Assembly (NCBI RefSeq): GCF_002982075.1
Contig: NZ_PUEJ01000007.1
Location: 248,001-312,000, forward strand
Reading direction: 5' to 3'
DNA from: Labrys okinawensis
Lineage (GTDB): Bacteria > Pseudomonadota > Alphaproteobacteria > Rhizobiales > Labraceae
DNA: 64,000 bases
Positions 61,134-64,000 of this stretch are shown piece by piece. Within the stretch, counting starts at the first letter, position 1; each line of letters opens with the position of its first letter. The notes below the pieces were generated by a model that did not search any database, had not been told where the DNA came from, and saw only the letters and a program-made list of their open reading frames with translations. Made by a program: the position numbers and the translations under genes.

Positions 61134-62021
61134 TCAGCGCCCCACCAGCTTCCTGACCTGACGGACGCAATCGATCGTGGCGGCCTTCGAGCGGTCGATG
61201 ATCGCCGACTGTCCCGGCGAACGAGGCTTCAGGCCCATGCGGCGCAGATAGTAATTGGCCCGGTAGACGTCCTTGTACTTCCAGTTCGGAAATTCGAGAT
61301 TGAGCGACAGGCTGATCGAAATATTGTCGTGGTTCTGGAGCCAGTGCGCGCCGTGGGTCGGAATATGCACCGCGTCGCCGGGCTGGAGCGTGATCTTGCG
61401 GGCCTTCCGTTCGGCTTCCGGCTTGAAGGTGCCGGCGGTGGTCGTCACCGCATAATAGCGCTCGAGTTCATCCTCGGTGGTGATGCTCCGATCCATCGGA
61501 TCGCACACCCAGATGTCCTTGCTGCCGTGAATCTGGGTGAGGACGTTGACCTCGGCATCGAAATGGTAGGGGGTCTTGCGCCGCGGCGAGGTGATGAAGA
61601 TCAGCATTTCGGTATTGCTGAGCAGCTTGGAGCCCTCGGGGCCGGCAATCCGGCGAATGAAGTCGTCGAACTCGTCCAGCACTTTCTTGTAGCGCGGATC
61701 GATTTCGATGTGCTTCATCACCATCCAGGCGCCGGCCGTCTCGATCCGGTCGATGACCTGGCGCACCGTCATGTCCGGTTTGGGGACAGAGCCCCATTTG
61801 TCGGTGATCGAGAGATCCCCGGCATCCCAATAGAGGTCGCCCGGGCGCTTGGCCGCTTCCTCCGCCACGCTCGCCAGCGCATCGATCGAAAACAGCGGGT
61901 GGCTGGCCAGAGGGTGCTGCATCGAGAAAGCAGCCTTGTGAAGCAGGCGGCGGCACTCCTCGAATGGTTCTACCGTCGACCATTGATCTGAATGCTGAAC
62001 AAGAGATGGTTTCGCCAGCAT
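61134..62021 (-). CDS. JmjC-like cupin protein (cupin_8 type)
   Basis: The 295-residue protein has a cupin/JmjC core with the iron-ligand pair His-x-Asp in TPYHFDAEVNVLTQIHG and the third His in PGDAVHIPTHGAHWLQNHD. These are the 2-oxoglutarate oxygenase facial-triad positions. Relatives hydroxylate proteins or small molecules, and some are transcription-associated. A downstream conserved tail NWKYKDVYRANYYLRRMGL distinguishes this subgroup. Substrate unknown. The gene is alone and convergent with the DUF4139 gene. Confidence 0.82.
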   Translation of the reverse strand: MLAKPSLVQHSDQWSTVEPFEECRRLLHKAAFSMQHPLASHPLFSIDALASVAEEAAKRPGDLYWDAGDLSITDKWGSVPKPDMTVRQVIDRIETAGAWMVMKHIEIDPRYKKVLDEFDDFIRRIAGPEGSKLLSNTEMLIFITSPRRKTPYHFDAEVNVLTQIHGSKDIWVCDPMDRSITTEDELERYYAVTTTAGTFKPEAERKARKITLQPGDAVHIPTHGAHWLQNHDNISISLSLNLEFPNWKYKDVYRANYYLRRMGLKPRSPGQSAIIDRSKAATIDCVRQVRKLVGR

Positions 62022-62395
62022 GCCTCGTTTCCTCTGATTTGGGCGGAATATAACAGTAATTAGTGGTATGATTTATTGATTTATCGCAGATTTTTACTTG
62101 GTAGACGAGGCGGGTGGCAGAGTCTTTCGGGGGCGTCTAAATCAATCTTTAGTAGGAGGGAGATGTTCTCTTCCTCGCTCGGAAGCCGTATCACTCAAGG
62201 GAAGTCGATGCGCTGCGAACGACAAGATGAACGTCTGGGGCGAGGGGCTCTATCCAATGCACACGGCATCGCACAAGGCGATCGGGGTGCGCAAAGGCAC
62301 GGTTCGGTCAGCAAAAATCGTGCCTTCTGCCGCCAAGCGAACTATAAAGGCGCAACCGGCGACGCCTGACTGATCCAGCCGGTTTCGAGGGTAAC
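62022..62395. other. Intergenic region upstream of the caspase-like gene
   Basis: These 374 bases hold the divergent promoters of the cupin and caspase-like genes. The stretch 62040-62110 is AT-rich. Overlapping frames at 62076-62373 have no coding bias or family resemblance and I do not call them genes. No hairpin of note was found. Confidence 0.45.
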
Positions 62396-64000
62396 ATGCG
62401 GCGCTCGGCACGCTTCTTCACTGGTCTGGTTCTATCACTGGCGCTCGGCCTCTATGCAGTCGAAGCCGCACTGGCGCGCAATCTCGCGCTGGTCATCGGC
62501 AATGATTCCTATGCCAACGTCACGTCGCTTCAGAAGGCGGTCTCGGATGCCCGCGCCATTGCCGACCAGCTCGAAAAGCTCGGCTATGTGGTGAGGCGGG
62601 TCGAGAATGCCGATCAGCGCGGCATGAGCCGGGCCCTGGTGGCTTTCAACGCCGATATCCAGCCCGGCGACCGGGCGCTGTTTTATTATGCCGGCCATGG
62701 CTTCGAGATCGGCGGCACCAACTACCTGCTGCCCACCGACGTGCCCTCGGTCCAGGCCAATCAGCAGGACCTCATCCGCGATGCGTCCTTTTCGGTGGAG
62801 CGGGTCATCGACGGGATCCGGGACAGGGGAGCCGGCGTTGCCGTGCTGGTGCTGGATGCCTGCCGCAACAATCCCTTCGCCAATGACAGGTCGCGTTCGG
62901 TGGCCGCGACCCGCGGCCTGGCCCGTGTCGACGCGCCGGAGGGTGTTTTCGTCCTGATGTCGGCGGGCGCCAAGCAGGAGGCACTCGATCGGCTGTCGGA
63001 CCAGGACGGCAATCCCAATTCCGTGTTCACCCGCAGCTTCCTCGGCGAATTGTCGAAGCCCGGCCAGACCCTGGTTGAGATCGCCAAGAAGACGCAGGTC
63101 GATGTGCGCTCTCTGGCGGCCAGTGTCGGCCATGACCAGACGCCTGCCTATTACGACCAGGTCATCGGCGACGTCGTGCTGTCGGATGCGGCGGCCGCCG
63201 CCCCGGAGGCCGGCCAGCAGGTCGCCTCGGCGAATCCGCCTGGCAACACTGGTCCGAACATCCGCACCGAGATCAACACCGTCGGACGGACCGAGGCCGG
63301 CAAGGGGGTCACCATCGGGCCGGGCGTGAAGCTCGGACCGGGCGTCACCCTCGGCGGCAAGGAAGCCCGTATCGCCCTGCAGCATCCGGCCAATCCGCCC
63401 ACGACAGATCCGGCCAAGGCCTTGAATCTCCAACAGGGTGGCGCGGCGACCGGCCAGCAGCTCGCTCTGGTCCGGCCGGACACCAAGCCGGGTCAGCTGA
63501 CGCAGCCGATCGGCCGTGCCCCGATCGCCAGTTTCTCGCGCTCCAATGCCGGCTGGACGGTGACATTGTCCCTGCCCGAGCCGGCGACGGCCTTGTCATA
63601 CCGGGTCGGCGAGGCCGGCGAGTTCAAGGAAACCGGCCTGCTCGACGTGCTCGACCAGCGCACGGGCGGGCGCATGCCCAATCCGTCCTTTTCGATGTCG
63701 CCGCGGGCCCAGGCAAGCATCATCCAGGTGCGCTATCGCAGCATCGATGGCGCCGATGTCGGCCCGTTCTCGATTCGCTTCGACCCGGATATCGCCCTTT
63801 ACGAGGATCAGCGCCGCAGTCTCACCTCGATCCAGGGCAGCTGGGTGGAGTTTCGCGATTTCAATGGCGTGCTGGTCTATTTCACCACGCTGGTGAGCTA
63901 TCGCTGCGCCATCACCGAGGTGCGTTACGGCCTCAACGGCGCACCGCCGCTGACCCGCTTCGACCTGCCCGTCTGCAACATGAAGGATCCCTATTCGATC
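62396..64000 (+). CDS. Secreted caspase-like (peptidase C14) protein, 3' end outside window
   Basis: The first 535 residues are visible. A signal peptide (MRRSARFFTGLVLSLALGLY to ALA) is followed by a caspase-type domain: NLALVIGNDSYANVTSLQKA, the catalytic His101 in FYYAGHGFEIGG and the catalytic Cys156 in LVLDACRNNPF. This is the metacaspase-like family common in alphaproteobacteria. The region after residue 240 is Pro-Gly-Ala-rich (GVTIGPGVKLGPGVTLGG), then a beta-rich segment with several YR/RF motifs continues beyond the window. It is probably periplasmic. Partner and substrate are unknown. Confidence 0.87.
   Translation, partial: MRRSARFFTGLVLSLALGLYAVEAALARNLALVIGNDSYANVTSLQKAVSDARAIADQLEKLGYVVRRVENADQRGMSRALVAFNADIQPGDRALFYYAGHGFEIGGTNYLLPTDVPSVQANQQDLIRDASFSVERVIDGIRDRGAGVAVLVLDACRNNPFANDRSRSVAATRGLARVDAPEGVFVLMSAGAKQEALDRLSDQDGNPNSVFTRSFLGELSKPGQTLVEIAKKTQVDVRSLAASVGHDQTPAYYDQVIGDVVLSDAAAAAPEAGQQVASANPPGNTGPNIRTEINTVGRTEAGKGVTIGPGVKLGPGVTLGGKEARIALQHPANPPTTDPAKALNLQQGGAATGQQLALVRPDTKPGQLTQPIGRAPIASFSRSNAGWTVTLSLPEPATALSYRVGEAGEFKETGLLDVLDQRTGGRMPNPSFSMSPRAQASIIQVRYRSIDGADVGPFSIRFDPDIALYEDQRRSLTSIQGSWVEFRDFNGVLVYFTTLVSYRCAITEVRYGLNGAPPLTRFDLPVCNMKDPYSI

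Noticed and set aside
62076-62373. Two overlapping small open frames before the caspase-like gene
   Set aside because: No family resemblance, no ribosome site and low-quality composition; treated as upstream region.

Overview
The window comes from a high-GC alphaproteobacterium, most likely a member of the Hyphomicrobiales (Rhizobiales). Supporting signs are a SciP (DUF1153) homologue, a conserved inhibitor of the cell-cycle regulator CtrA; a rhizobial-style RhtX siderophore importer; a class A beta-lactamase paired with a GcvA/AmpR-type LysR gene; DUF4139 and TIGR03862 proteins; and several families of dispersed intergenic palindromes typical of this order. Gene density is high, with many 4-bp ATGA overlaps. 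I saw no tRNA, rRNA, CRISPR array, transposase or phage gene. The genus cannot be fixed from the sequence alone.

Layout. 1-501 is the end of a prolyl-tRNA deacylase gene (ProX/YbaK). 694-4042 is the most unusual block: five consecutive minus-strand genes for small Gly-Asn-rich proteins. Three of them have signal peptides followed by tandem 13-residue repeats with pattern xGxxNGNxNGNxN. They lie directly downstream of a LuxR-type regulator with a degenerate receiver domain (4384-5208). 5957-9108 holds housekeeping-like genes (thioredoxin-TPR, LON-domain protein, Trm112-like) and a NylB-like serine hydrolase. 9145-11015 is a divergent LysR/class A beta-lactamase pair. It is followed by a decayed DUF4173-type membrane gene and an OmpR/histidine-kinase two-component pair, a ParDE-type toxin-antitoxin module, a LysR gene facing two glutathione transferase genes across a large dyad, and a CocE-type hydrolase.

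19315-31870 is a complete hydroxamate-citrate siderophore locus: iucA-iucB-iucC-iucD in one overlapping operon ending at a strong terminator; a divergent ShiF-like exporter across a 43-bp perfect dyad; then a TonB-dependent receptor, a small unknown protein and an RhtX-type importer in a second operon, with a divergent AraC-type activator. Together these genes would make, export, recapture and regulate an aerobactin-like siderophore.

32675-46945 carries a nucleoside hydrolase, a flavoprotein, a LysR regulator, a polyamine-type ABC transporter with gamma-aminobutyraldehyde dehydrogenase (same order as ydcSTUV-patD), an acyl-CoA ligase, and a gamma-glutamyltransferase/amidohydrolase operon. 47212-58329 holds sciP, a CLC chloride channel, a methyltransferase facing an alpha/beta hydrolase across an operator-like array, a class C-type serine hydrolase, an EamA exporter plus GNAT pair divergent from a MocR regulator, and a zinc ABC transporter (znuACB) with a candidate Zur box. 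The window closes with a DUF4139 protein, a JmjC-like cupin protein and the first 535 codons of a secreted caspase-like protein.

The strongest candidate for something undescribed is the Gly-Asn repeat cluster with its linked LuxR regulator. It looks like a multigene secreted beta-structured or amyloid-like surface protein system unrelated in sequence to curli, but this is inferred from sequence pattern alone.
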